NCBI RefSeq assembly: GCF_010550695.1
Contig: NZ_JAAGOB010000008.1
Coordinates: 124,001 to 188,000 of the forward strand
Direction: 5' to 3'
Length of the DNA: 64,000 nucleotides
Source of the DNA: Phytoactinopolyspora alkaliphila
Lineage (GTDB): Bacteria > Actinomycetota > Actinomycetes > Jiangellales > Jiangellaceae
Of the stretch, positions 16,500-25,253 are shown one piece after another. The translations under genes were made by a program, and so were the position numbers. The first letter of the stretch is position 1, and each line of letters starts with the position of its first letter. A model generated the notes under the pieces. It saw only the letters and a list, made by a program, of their open reading frames with translations. It had not been told where the DNA came from and did no database searches.

Positions 16500-18491
16500 G
16501 TGACCGTCCACGAGGTACCGACCACGACCGACCCGAAAGGCGGACGGCCGGTCATTCCCTCCCGGAGCCAGGTGCGCCCTCTCGGACTCCACGAGATCAC
16601 CCTGGCACGCGGCTTCTGGGCGCGGCTGCAGGCCACGAACGCCTCGGGCACGCTGGAGCACTGCGAGCACTGGATGGAACGGCTGGGCTGGCTGGCCAAC
16701 TTCGACCGGGTGGCCGAGGGGCGCACCGGCCCTGACCGGCCCGGATGGTGCTTCTCCGACTCCGAGGCGTACAAACTCCTGGAGGCGCTCGCCTGGGAGT
16801 ACGGCCGCACCGGGGAGCCGGAGGTGGACGCCGCCGTGCGTCGCCTGACGGCACGCATTGCGCGCGCGCAGGACGACGACGGGTACCTCAACACCTGTTA
16901 CGGGCACCCGAACCAGCCCCCGCGCTACAGCGACCTCGAAGCCGGCCACGAGCTCTACTGCACGGGGCATCTGCTCCAGGCGGCCGTCGCCCGTCTGCGC
17001 ACGAGCGGCCAGGACGAGCTGACCGAGATTGCCCGGCGGGCCGCCGACCACGTCTGCGACACCTTCGGGCCGGACGGGTCGCACGGCATCTGCGGCCATC
17101 CGGAGATCGAGCTCGGTTTGGTCGAGCTGGGACGCGCGCTCGGTGAGGACCGGTACATCGAGCAGGCGAAGCTGTTCCTCGACCGCCGCGGCCACGGGTC
17201 GTTGAAGGACATCCCGCTGGGCCGTGCCTATTTCCAAGATGACATCCCGATTCGAGAGGCCCTCGTGTGGCGCGGACACGCGGTGCGGGCCCTGTACCTG
17301 TCCGCCGCAGCCGTGGACGTGGCGGTCGAGCGCGACGACGACGACCTGCTCGCTGCGATCCAGCGGCAGTGGGCGCATTCGGTGGCCCGGCGCACCTACA
17401 TCACCGGCGGCATGGGCTCGCGTCACCAGGACGAGGGTTTCGGCGAGGACTGGGAGCTGCCCGCGGATCGCGCCTACTGTGAGACCTGCGCCGGGGTCGC
17501 ATCGATCATGGTGTCCTGGCGGCTCTATCTGGCCACCGGGGATCCCCGCTATGCGGACCTGATCGAGCGCACGTTCTTCAATGTGGTGGCGACCTCGCCG
17601 AGCAGCGACGGGCAGGCATTCTTCTACGCCAATCCGCTGCACCAGCGGGTCGCCGACTCGGTGCCGTCCGACGACGCCGTCAGCCTGCGCGCCGAGAGCA
17701 CGGCGCGGGCACCGTGGTTCGACGTTTCGTGCTGCCCGACGAACGTCGCACGCACGCTCGCCAGCTGGCAGACCTACGCGGCCAGCGCCGCGGAGGGCGA
17801 ACTCACCGTTCTCCAGTACGCGGGTATGCGGATCGCCGCCGACGTGGGAGGCGGGCGCACTCTCGGCCTCGATGTCGAGACCGGTTATCCACGCGACGGC
17901 CGCGTGACCGTGCGAGTGACCGAGGCACCCGGCGGGGTGGCGACACTGCGCCTGCGCGTGCCGGACTGGGCCGACGGAGCGGTGCTCGAGGAAGGGGGCC
18001 GGCAGCGGAGCGTCGAGCCAGGACTGGCCGTCGTCGAACGCGAGTTCCACGCGGGCGAGGCGATCACCCTTCACCTGCCGATGGCGGCGCGCTTTACGCG
18101 CCCCGACGCCCGGATCGACGCCGTACGCGGCTGCGTCGCCGTGGAACGGGGTCCGCTGGTGTACTGCGCGGAATCGGTGGATCTTCCGGCAGGCGTCGCA
18201 CTGGACGGCATCGCGATCGATCCCGGCGTGGTGCCCACGGAGTTCGGCGAGCTTCCGCACCTTCGGTGCGCGGCGATCGTCGTCACGCCTCATTCGCAGC
18301 AGAGCTGGCCGTACCTGTCAGCCGCGACCACCGGCTCCCCCGCCGCGGACCGCGACACCCCAGCCCGACCCAACAGCGAGACCCCAGCCCCGGCGCGGAC
18401 AGTCCAGCTGGTCCTCAGCCCCTATCACCAGTGGGCCGAGCGCGGTCCCACCACCATGCGCGTCTGGTTACCCACAGTCACGTCCCCCTGA
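16500..18491 (+). CDS. GH127 (DUF1680-type) beta-L-arabinofuranosidase
   Basis: A 663-residue protein without a signal peptide, so it should cleave imported oligosaccharides in the cytoplasm. It starts with the family's short lead strand and an (alpha/alpha)6 barrel (SGTLEHCEHWMERLGWLANF, DDDGYLNTCYGHPNQPPRYS, GHELYCTGHLLQAAVA), followed by beta-sandwich domains. The zinc-cysteine centre is intact: E328 and C330 in AYCETCAG, and C411-C412 in SCCPTN. In GH127 the second cysteine of the pair is the nucleophile. GTG 16500 has GAGGAG upstream. As last gene of the second importer operon it would release L-arabinose from beta-arabinofuranosides. Confidence 0.9.
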   Translation: MTVHEVPTTTDPKGGRPVIPSRSQVRPLGLHEITLARGFWARLQATNASGTLEHCEHWMERLGWLANFDRVAEGRTGPDRPGWCFSDSEAYKLLEALAWEYGRTGEPEVDAAVRRLTARIARAQDDDGYLNTCYGHPNQPPRYSDLEAGHELYCTGHLLQAAVARLRTSGQDELTEIARRAADHVCDTFGPDGSHGICGHPEIELGLVELGRALGEDRYIEQAKLFLDRRGHGSLKDIPLGRAYFQDDIPIREALVWRGHAVRALYLSAAAVDVAVERDDDDLLAAIQRQWAHSVARRTYITGGMGSRHQDEGFGEDWELPADRAYCETCAGVASIMVSWRLYLATGDPRYADLIERTFFNVVATSPSSDGQAFFYANPLHQRVADSVPSDDAVSLRAESTARAPWFDVSCCPTNVARTLASWQTYAASAAEGELTVLQYAGMRIAADVGGGRTLGLDVETGYPRDGRVTVRVTEAPGGVATLRLRVPDWADGAVLEEGGRQRSVEPGLAVVEREFHAGEAITLHLPMAARFTRPDARIDAVRGCVAVERGPLVYCAESVDLPAGVALDGIAIDPGVVPTEFGELPHLRCAAIVVTPHSQQSWPYLSAATTGSPAADRDTPARPNSETPAPARTVQLVLSPYHQWAERGPTTMRVWLPTVTSP

Positions 18492-18498
18492 CCATTCT

Positions 18499-18576
18499 CA
18501 ACCCCTGGCATGGGTTGAGGTCGTAATCGTGCCCGAAATGTCTGATTCTAGCGACCCTAACCCATGCCAGGGGTTG
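18499..18576. terminator. Perfect 18-bp inverted repeat between convergent genes
   Basis: CAACCCCTGGCATGGGTT at 18499-18516 is matched by its exact reverse complement at 18559-18576, separated by 42 bases. It sits between the converging GH127 and RpiR genes, where a bidirectional terminator would be expected. There is no T-run, and the long loop is unusual for a terminator, so an intergenic repeat or protein site is also possible. Confidence 0.5.
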
Positions 18577-18619
18577 GAACAGGGCGGAGGGTGGTAACGG
18601 AGGGTGAGGGCGGACAGGG

Positions 18620-19516
18620 TCACGGGGTGGGGTCGTCGCCGTGCACGGCGGCATACGTCTGGCGCAGCGCATCGATCGACTGGCCGTACGAGGCCTGAGC
18701 CACCCCGGTGAACAAGCAGTCGATCACCATCAGCTGGGCGATCCGGCTGCCGAGCGCGCCGGGTCGCAGGCGGGTCTCCCGGGCGGCCGTGGTGAGGGCG
18801 ATGTCGGCGGCCTCCGCCACCGGCGCGCCGGCGTGGTTGGAGATCGCGACGGTGGTCGCGCCCGCCGCCGCGGCGAGTGAAAGGAACCGGAGGGTGTCGG
18901 CGGTCTGCCCGGTGTGCGAGATTCCGATCGCCACACAGCCCGAGTCCAGCAGCGTGGCCGACGTCCACGCCGAGTGCGAATCCGGCCAGGTCAGCGCCGT
19001 GCGACCGATCCGGATCAGCTTCTGCTGCAGGTCCAGGCCGACGAATGCGCTGGCCCCGACGCCGAACACGTCGATCCGGCGAGCGGCCGATACCGCGGCG
19101 ACCGCCCGCCCCAGAGCGTCCACGTCGAGGGCTGAAGCTGTGTCGGAGATGGCCAGGGCCTCGTTGCGAGCCACCTTGGCGACGATGTCGGTGAGCGTGT
19201 CCTCCTGGTCGATGTCGCCGGACACCGCGGACGGGGCAGCGCTCACTAGTGTCTCGCGCGCGCTCTCCCTGGTGAGGTCGAGGCGAAGGTCCTGGTGGCG
19301 GGTGTAGCCGAGCCGGCGGCAGAGCCGGACGACGGAGGTCGTGGACGTATCGCAGAATGCGGCGAGCCGAGTGACCGGCCATCCGGCCACGGCCACCGGG
19401 TCGGCGAGAATCGCCTGCGCGATGCGTCGCTCCGCGGGCGGAAGTGACGGCAGCACAGACCTGATGTGGACCAGCACCATGCGCGCGGTGGGGCGGGCGC
19501 CGTCGTCTGTCGTCAC
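18620..19516 (-). CDS. MurR/RpiR-family transcriptional regulator
   Basis: About 298 residues. The N-terminal HTH_6 domain (LPSLPPAERRIAQAILADP, VTRLAAFCDTSTTSVVRLCRRLGY) is followed by a SIS sugar-phosphate-binding domain (RRIDVFGVGASAFVGLDLQQKL, GCVAIGISHTGQTADTLRFLSLA). RpiR-family SIS domains usually sense a sugar phosphate. The divergent operon contains murQ and anmK, so MurNAc-6-phosphate or a related phosphosugar is the likely signal. Start is uncertain: GTG 19516 is used, with ATG 19480 as the alternative. A good Shine-Dalgarno (GGAAG) instead precedes an out-of-frame ATG at 19524, an oddity at this start. Confidence 0.85.
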   Translation of the reverse strand: MTTDDGARPTARMVLVHIRSVLPSLPPAERRIAQAILADPVAVAGWPVTRLAAFCDTSTTSVVRLCRRLGYTRHQDLRLDLTRESARETLVSAAPSAVSGDIDQEDTLTDIVAKVARNEALAISDTASALDVDALGRAVAAVSAARRIDVFGVGASAFVGLDLQQKLIRIGRTALTWPDSHSAWTSATLLDSGCVAIGISHTGQTADTLRFLSLAAAAGATTVAISNHAGAPVAEAADIALTTAARETRLRPGALGSRIAQLMVIDCLFTGVAQASYGQSIDALRQTYAAVHGDDPTP

Positions 19517-19537
19517 CCGGACATGGTAGCTTCCTTT

Positions 19538-19554
19538 GCGTACATAAATTACGC
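19538..19554. promoter_or_regulatory. Candidate RpiR/MurR operator
   Basis: GCGTA-N7-TACGC forms a dyad in the divergent promoter region between the regulator and the dipeptide-type importer. Its AT-rich middle contains GTAATTTATGTAC on the minus strand, close to the GTAAT-type dyads bound by other RpiR proteins such as HexR. Position and symmetry support it; binding is inferred. Confidence 0.45.
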
Positions 19555-19655
19555 CAAGATCGCCCAACGCGTACCTTTCATACCTAGCGCCGGGCAACGC
19601 CCTTGCCCCGAGGACCACACGTCTTCGCCCACCCACCATCCAGGAGGAACCCGAC

Positions 19656-21236
19656 ATGTCGGATCGTCTCCGCCGCACGCGTTCCGGGCCGGCGCTCGTC
19701 GGCGCCGTCGCGGCCGCTGCCCTCGTCCTCGCCGCGTGCTCCGACGCGAACACCGGCGACGGTGACACCAGCAACACCGAGCCCGGCTCGGCCGATCTCC
19801 AGCCGGGTGGCGACCTCGTCATCGGCGTCACCTCGGACCCGGACACCCTGTTCCCGTGGCGCGCCACGCAGTTCCAGGCCGTGCACATGCTGGGCAACGT
19901 CTACGGCACCCTCACCGAGCTGGACCAGAACCTCGACGTCGTCCCCGGGCTCGCCGAAACCTGGGACGTGTCCGAGGACGGGCTCACGGTCACGTTCACT
20001 CTCCGTGACGGCGTCACCTTCGCCGACGGCAGCTCATTCGGCTCCGAGGACGTGGTGCACTCGCTGGAGAGTATCCGCGACGAGGAGACGGCAGCGGTCG
20101 CCAGCAGCTCGCTGGCCCGGGTGGACGAGGTCACGGCACCCGACGAGAGCACCGTGGTGCTGACTCTCGCCTCCCCCGACGCGGGCCTGTTCGCCAACCT
20201 GGCCAGCGTCAACCTGGCCATGCTGTCCTCCGACGACACCGAGGACGCCCTCAACACCACGCCCAACGGCACCGGCCCGTTCACCTTCGAGACGCGGGTG
20301 CCCAACCAGTCCGTCACTCTGGCCAGGAACGACGCCTACTGGGGCGAGCCGGCACTACTGGACACCGTCGAGTTCCGCGTGATCCCCGACGAGTCGTCGA
20401 TCGTGTCGTCGCTGCAGTCCGGCAACGTGCAGATGGCCGTCTTCGACGACCCGCTCGTCGCCGACACCGCCACCGGCTCGAACGTGAACGTCACGGAGAC
20501 CCCGCAGCTGAGCTACCACGTCCTCCAGCTCAACGCCCGCCGCGGGCCGCTCGCCGACCTCAACGTCCGGCTGGCGATCCAGTGCGGCATCGACCGGCAG
20601 CAAGTACTCGACACGGCGGCTCTCGGCGAGGGCGAGGTCACCGGCCCCATCACCTCGCCGGCCTACCGTTCCGACCCGAACGCCCGGCCCTGCCCAGAGC
20701 GCGACGTCGAGCGGGCGAAGGACTATCTCGCCGAGGCCGACGTCGACGGTCCCGTGGTCCTGGAGACCATCGTCTCGCAGGGTGAGTACGCCACGTCGGT
20801 CAACGAGGCGCAAAACCTGAAGGCGCAGCTCGACGAGGTGGGCATCGAGCTGAAGATCGAGCCGCTGGAGTCCGGCGCCTACGTGGACCGCTGGGTCGCG
20901 GCAGACTTCGACGCCGCGGTGGCGCTCAACGGCGGCCGCCCCGAGCCCGACGGCATGTACGGCCGGTACTTCACCAGCGACGGCAACCTCAACGAGGTCG
21001 CCGGCTACAGCTCCCCGGAGCTGGACGAGCTGTTCGCGCAGGGTCTGCTCGCCACGGACGACGACGAGCGCAAGCAGATCTACGACGACGTCTCCCGCCA
21101 CCTGGAGGACAACGCCGTCTGGGTCTGGCTGTTCACCAGCTACACCTACACGGTCACGGACAGCTCGCTGCAGGGCTTCGTGCCGATGGCCAACGGTTCA
21201 CTGCAGTATCTGCGGACCGCGGGCTTCGCCGGCTGA
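19656..21236 (+). CDS. Dipeptide/oligopeptide-type ABC transporter substrate-binding lipoprotein (SBP_bac_5)
   Basis: A 526-residue lipoprotein with lipobox LAAC (Cys28) and a family-5 binding-protein fold (GGDLVIGVTSDPDTLFPWRA, ETWDVSEDGLTVTFTLRDGV, PNGTGPFTFETRVPNQSVTL, VRLAIQCGIDRQQVLDTAAL). ATG 19656 follows AGGAGGA. Family-5 proteins bind peptides, nickel or sugars. Because the operon continues with permeases, MurQ and AnmK, muropeptides or MurNAc-containing sugars are the best guess for its cargo. Confidence 0.9.
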   Translation: MSDRLRRTRSGPALVGAVAAAALVLAACSDANTGDGDTSNTEPGSADLQPGGDLVIGVTSDPDTLFPWRATQFQAVHMLGNVYGTLTELDQNLDVVPGLAETWDVSEDGLTVTFTLRDGVTFADGSSFGSEDVVHSLESIRDEETAAVASSSLARVDEVTAPDESTVVLTLASPDAGLFANLASVNLAMLSSDDTEDALNTTPNGTGPFTFETRVPNQSVTLARNDAYWGEPALLDTVEFRVIPDESSIVSSLQSGNVQMAVFDDPLVADTATGSNVNVTETPQLSYHVLQLNARRGPLADLNVRLAIQCGIDRQQVLDTAALGEGEVTGPITSPAYRSDPNARPCPERDVERAKDYLAEADVDGPVVLETIVSQGEYATSVNEAQNLKAQLDEVGIELKIEPLESGAYVDRWVAADFDAAVALNGGRPEPDGMYGRYFTSDGNLNEVAGYSSPELDELFAQGLLATDDDERKQIYDDVSRHLEDNAVWVWLFTSYTYTVTDSSLQGFVPMANGSLQYLRTAGFAG

Positions 21237-21238
21237 CG

Positions 21239-22210
21239 ATGCTCGACACCTTCCTTCACAACGGCGTCGTCCAACGCGTTGGGCAGGCCGTCTTCACCCT
21301 GTTCGGGGTGGCCGTGTTCGTCTTCGTCATGCTCCGGGCCATCCCGGGTGACCAGATCACGGCCAACCTCGGCACAGAGGCGGCCGCCCTCACGCCGGAC
21401 CAGCGGGCGTCGCTGGAGGCGTACTACGGGATCGACCAGCCTCTGATCGGTCAGTTCTTCAGCTGGCTGGGCAATGTCATGACCGGCAACCTCGGGTTCT
21501 CCTCGCGGGCGCAGACCAGCGTCGCCGATCTGACGCTGCAGGCGCTGCCCATCACCTTCGAGCTCGCGGTGCTGTCGATCGTGCTGGCGCTGGCCATCGG
21601 CATCCCGCTGGGCATGCTGTCCGCGTCGCGGCCGAACTCGCCGCGCGACGCGGCGGGTCAGGCCGTGGGGCTGGCCGGCCTGTCGATCCCGGCCTTCCTG
21701 CTGGCGACGACGCTCATGTCCGTGCTGGCCGCGCAGTTCGGCTTCAACCCCAACGGCGAGCCGTTCGCGCGGCTGTTCGACGACCCGTTGCTGAACATGC
21801 AGCAGATGCTCTTGCCTGCGCTGGTTCTCGGCTTCGGCGTCGCGGCACCGATCATGCGGACCACCCGCACGGCCGTCCTCGAGGTCACCTCCGACGACTT
21901 CGTGCGCACCGCGCGGGCCAAGGGTGTGCCGCCGCGTCGGCTGCAGATCCGGCACATCCTGCGCAACGCGCTCGTGCCGATCGCGACGATGACGGGTCTG
22001 CAGTTCGGGTATCTGCTCGGCGGTGCCGTGGTGGTGGAGCAGATCTTCTCCATCCCGGGCATCGGGCGGCAGGTCCTGCTGGGCATCCAGCAGAACGAGT
22101 ACGCCCTGGTCCAGAGCACGGTGCTGGTGATCGCGCTGGCCTTCGTCCTGGTGAACCTTCTGACCGACCTTCTGTATCGGCTCATCGACCCCCGGGTGCG
22201 TGCGGCATGA
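21239..22210 (+). CDS. DppB-type ABC transporter permease
   Basis: A 323-residue permease with six membrane segments. The first is FTLFGVAVFVFVMLRAIPGD, and the N-terminal signature GDQITANLG plus the loop DDFVRTARAKGVPPRRLQIRHILRNALVP are typical of BPD_transp_1 DppB subunits. It begins two bases after the binding-protein stop and its own stop overlaps the DppC-type gene by ATGA. Confidence 0.92.
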   Translation: MLDTFLHNGVVQRVGQAVFTLFGVAVFVFVMLRAIPGDQITANLGTEAAALTPDQRASLEAYYGIDQPLIGQFFSWLGNVMTGNLGFSSRAQTSVADLTLQALPITFELAVLSIVLALAIGIPLGMLSASRPNSPRDAAGQAVGLAGLSIPAFLLATTLMSVLAAQFGFNPNGEPFARLFDDPLLNMQQMLLPALVLGFGVAAPIMRTTRTAVLEVTSDDFVRTARAKGVPPRRLQIRHILRNALVPIATMTGLQFGYLLGGAVVVEQIFSIPGIGRQVLLGIQQNEYALVQSTVLVIALAFVLVNLLTDLLYRLIDPRVRAA

Positions 22211-23094
22211 CCACAACCGACCAGATTCCCGACGTCGCCCCGCGCCGGGTCAGCGGCCGGGCTCTGATCCGCGCGGTCACCCGTAACCGGAGCACCCTCG
22301 TCGGGCTCGGCATCACCGCACTGCTGGCGACGGTGGCGGTCCTGGCGCTGCTCGGCGCGCTCCCGTCGGACCCGCTGGCGCAAGATCCGCCGTCGCGGCT
22401 GCTGGCGCCGTCACCCGACCATTGGTTCGGGACCGACCAGTTCGGCCGCGACGTGTTCTCCCGGGTGGCGGCCGGTGTAGCCAACTCGGTGCTGATCGCC
22501 GTGGTGGCGGTCGCTTTCGCCACCGTCGTCGGCACCGCCGCCGGCTTGGTGGCGGGGTTCTACCGCGGCTTCTCCGACACGGCCATCGGCGGGGTCACCA
22601 ACATCCTCTTCGCCTTCCCGCCGCTGCTCCTCGCGCTCGCCATCGCATCGGTGTTCACGCGCACCTGGTTCACCGTCGCGATCGCCATCGCCGTCGTCTA
22701 CACGCCCATCTTCGTCCGGGTCACCCGCGGCCCCGTGCTCTCACTACGCGAGATCGAGTACGTCAAGGCTGCGGTCAGCACTGGCCAGCACCGATTCATG
22801 GTGATGCTCAAGCATGTGCTGCCCAACATCACCTCGATCATCATCGTCCAGGTCACGCTCTCACTGTCGTGGGCGGTGCTCACGGAGGCGTCGCTGAGCT
22901 TCCTCGGCCTGGGCACTCCCCCACCGGCCCCGTCACTGGGGTCGATGATCTACGAGGCACGCACCCTCGTCACGGTGGCGCCGTGGACGATGATCGCCCC
23001 TGGCGTCGTCGTCGTGCTGCTCGTGGTGGGGCTCAACCTGCTCGGCGACGGGCTCCGCGATACGTACGACCCACGAAAAAGGGGAAGTAGATGA
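22207..23094 (+). CDS. DppC-type ABC transporter permease
   Basis: A 295-residue permease with the DppC pattern: an N-terminal membrane helix, the HWFGTDQFGRDVFSRVAAG segment, then five more helices with the loop REIEYVKAAVSTGQHRFMVMLKHVLPN and SLSFLGLGTPPPAPSLG. Its start overlaps the DppB stop and its stop overlaps murQ (ATGA). It pairs with DppB and the fused ATPase encoded at 26495. Confidence 0.92.
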   Translation: MTTTDQIPDVAPRRVSGRALIRAVTRNRSTLVGLGITALLATVAVLALLGALPSDPLAQDPPSRLLAPSPDHWFGTDQFGRDVFSRVAAGVANSVLIAVVAVAFATVVGTAAGLVAGFYRGFSDTAIGGVTNILFAFPPLLLALAIASVFTRTWFTVAIAIAVVYTPIFVRVTRGPVLSLREIEYVKAAVSTGQHRFMVMLKHVLPNITSIIIVQVTLSLSWAVLTEASLSFLGLGTPPPAPSLGSMIYEARTLVTVAPWTMIAPGVVVVLLVVGLNLLGDGLRDTYDPRKRGSR

Positions 23095-24011
23095 CGGGCG
23101 TGAACGAGCGGCCCTCGCCGCACCAACCGGTCACCGAGCTGGCCGATCCGAGGTTCGCCCACATCGAGGACGCGCCGGTCGCCGAGCTCACCCGGCTGAT
23201 GAACGAGGCCGACACCAGCGTGCCCGCAGCGGTGCAGCGCGAGCTTCCCCGCATCAGCACCGCGATCGAGGCGATCACCGCCCGGATGTCACGCGGCGGA
23301 CGCCTGATCTACATCGGTGCCGGCACCTCCGGCCGGCTCGGTGTCCTTGACGCCTCCGAGTGCGGCCCCACGTTCGACGTCGGACCGGACGAGGTGTTCG
23401 CGATCGTCGCCGGCGGGCCGAGCGCACTGGTCAGCCCCTCCGAAGGGGCGGAGGACGACGCGCAGGCCGGCGATCATGCCGTGGTAGAGGCGAATATCGG
23501 TGCTGACGACGCCGTCGTCGGGCTCGCATCCAGCGGCCGCACTCCGTTCGTGCTTGGGGCCGTGCGCCGGGCGCGCGAGCGCGGTGCCCTCACGGTGGGC
23601 ATCTCGTGCAACGCCGGCACCGAACTCAGCGCCCTGGTGGAATGCCCCGTCGAGGTCGTGGTCGGCCCCGAGGTGATCAGCGGCTCCACCCGGCTCAAGG
23701 CCGGAACGGCACAGAAGCTGGTGCTGAACATGATCTCCACCATCTCGATGGTGAAGCTCGGCAAGACCTACAACGGCCTGATGGTCGACGTGCGGCCGAC
23801 GAACGAGAAGCTGCGGGCCCGGGCGGCGCGGATCGTGAGCACGCTCACCGGCGCGCCCGAGACGGAAGCCACCGCCGTGCTGGCCGATTCCGCGTTCGAC
23901 GTGCGCACGGCCGTGCTACGCATCCAGCTGGGCCTGGATCACGCGGCGGCCACCGCCCGGCTACGGGCCGCCAACGGCCGGCTGCGAGTGGCGCTGGAGG
24001 CCGGCGAGTGA
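23091..24011 (+). CDS. murQ: N-acetylmuramic acid 6-phosphate etherase
   Basis: A 306-residue SIS-fold enzyme that removes lactate from MurNAc-6-phosphate to give GlcNAc-6-phosphate in the cytoplasm. Hallmarks are YIGAGTSGRLGVLDASECGPTF (catalytic-type Glu90), VSPSEGAEDDAQAGD, and the long conserved STRLKAGTAQKLVLNMISTISM followed by GKTYNGLMVDV. It overlaps the permease upstream by four bases and anmK downstream by GTGA, so import and breakdown are translationally coupled. Length is normal. Confidence 0.95.
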   Translation: MTGVNERPSPHQPVTELADPRFAHIEDAPVAELTRLMNEADTSVPAAVQRELPRISTAIEAITARMSRGGRLIYIGAGTSGRLGVLDASECGPTFDVGPDEVFAIVAGGPSALVSPSEGAEDDAQAGDHAVVEANIGADDAVVGLASSGRTPFVLGAVRRARERGALTVGISCNAGTELSALVECPVEVVVGPEVISGSTRLKAGTAQKLVLNMISTISMVKLGKTYNGLMVDVRPTNEKLRARAARIVSTLTGAPETEATAVLADSAFDVRTAVLRIQLGLDHAAATARLRAANGRLRVALEAGE

Positions 24012-25189
24012 GAGTTCTCGGCCTGATCTCCGGCACGTCCCACGACGGTATCGACGCGGCCGTCGTGGAGTTCACCGTGGACGGCGACACCCTGCACGGC
24101 ACCGTGACCCACACATCGGCGACGCCGTATCCACAAGAGCTGCGCGCCCGCCTCGTCGCCGCCCTGCCGCCGGCCCCGGTCACACTCGCCGAGGTGACGG
24201 TGCTCGACACGCTCATCGGCCAGGCCTTCGCCGGCGTGGCGGCACAGGCGATCGAGCAGGACGGCCCGGTGGACCTGATCACCTCGCACGGCCAGACGGT
24301 CTTTCACTGGGTCGAGGGGACGACGGCCCGGGGCACCCTTCAGATCGGACAGCCGGCATGGATCGCCGAGCGCACTGGCGCTCCGGTGCTGTCCGACGTC
24401 CGCATCCGCGACATCACCGCCGGCGGGCACGGCGCGCCGCTGGTGTCCTTCCTGGACGCACTGCTGCTCGACGGCTTGGGCTCCGTACCCGCGGCACTGA
24501 ATCTCGGTGGGATCTCCAACGTCACCGTGCTCGCCCCGGACGGACTGCGCGCCTACGACATCGGTCCCGCCAACGCACTGATCGACGCCGTGGTGAGTGA
24601 GCATCGGCTGCATCCGTCCGGGTACGACGACGACGGCCGCATCGCGGCGTCCGGAACGGTCGAACCGGGACTCCTCGGCGTCCTACTCGACGAGGACTAC
24701 TACCGCCTGCCACCGCCGAAGAGCACGGGCAAGGAGCTGTTCCATCCGGGTTACGTGCGCCAGGCCGTCGCGCGCGCCGGCGTCGAGCCGGAGCCCGCCG
24801 ACCTCGTCGCGACGCTGACGGAGCTCACCGTGCGCACGGTCGCGGATGCGCTGCGCGCCGAGGGAGTCGACGCCATCGTCGTCTCCGGCGGGGGCAGCCG
24901 CAACCCGCTGATGCTGGGCGGAATCCGGGACGCCCTCCCGGGCGCGCGCGTGGTCCTGTCCGACGAGCTCGGCGCGCCGGCCGCGGACAAGGAGGCCATC
25001 GCGTTCGCCCTGATCGGCTGGTGCAGCGCACATGGCCTGCCCGGGACGGTGCCGGGCGGCACCGGTGCGGCGCAGGCGCGGATACTCGGCACCTTCACCC
25101 CGGGCAGTGGGCCGTTGCGACTTCCCGAGCCACGCCCGCACATGCCTGCGGCGCTGCGTCTGCGCACCCGGGACGGTGGGCAGGGATGA
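24008..25189 (+). CDS. anmK: Anhydro-N-acetylmuramic acid kinase
   Basis: A 393-residue ASKHA-fold kinase that hydrolyses and phosphorylates 1,6-anhydroMurNAc to MurNAc-6-phosphate, the substrate of MurQ. It opens with VLGLISGTSHDGIDAAVVEF, where the usual Met of SGTSMDG is His. It continues with TSHGQTVFHW, GAPLVSFLDALL, NLGGISNVTVL, DIGPANALIDAVV, STGKELFHPGYV and VVSGGGSRNPLML, all typical of AnmK. I chose GTG 24008 because it overlaps the murQ stop as GTGA. Together with murQ it completes the peptidoglycan-recycling route to GlcNAc-6-phosphate. Confidence 0.94.
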   Translation: MRVLGLISGTSHDGIDAAVVEFTVDGDTLHGTVTHTSATPYPQELRARLVAALPPAPVTLAEVTVLDTLIGQAFAGVAAQAIEQDGPVDLITSHGQTVFHWVEGTTARGTLQIGQPAWIAERTGAPVLSDVRIRDITAGGHGAPLVSFLDALLLDGLGSVPAALNLGGISNVTVLAPDGLRAYDIGPANALIDAVVSEHRLHPSGYDDDGRIAASGTVEPGLLGVLLDEDYYRLPPPKSTGKELFHPGYVRQAVARAGVEPEPADLVATLTELTVRTVADALRAEGVDAIVVSGGGSRNPLMLGGIRDALPGARVVLSDELGAPAADKEAIAFALIGWCSAHGLPGTVPGGTGAAQARILGTFTPGSGPLRLPEPRPHMPAALRLRTRDGGQG

Positions 25190-25253
25190 TCGCGCGGCCG
25201 TCTGTCCGTCCGGCAGCGCCGGCACACTGCCGGACCTTAACGAAGGCCGTACC

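Noticed and set aside
23606-24007. Upstream extension of anmK into murQ
   Set aside because: The extension reads the wrong frame of murQ. The GTG at 24008 overlaps the murQ stop and gives the family N-terminus.
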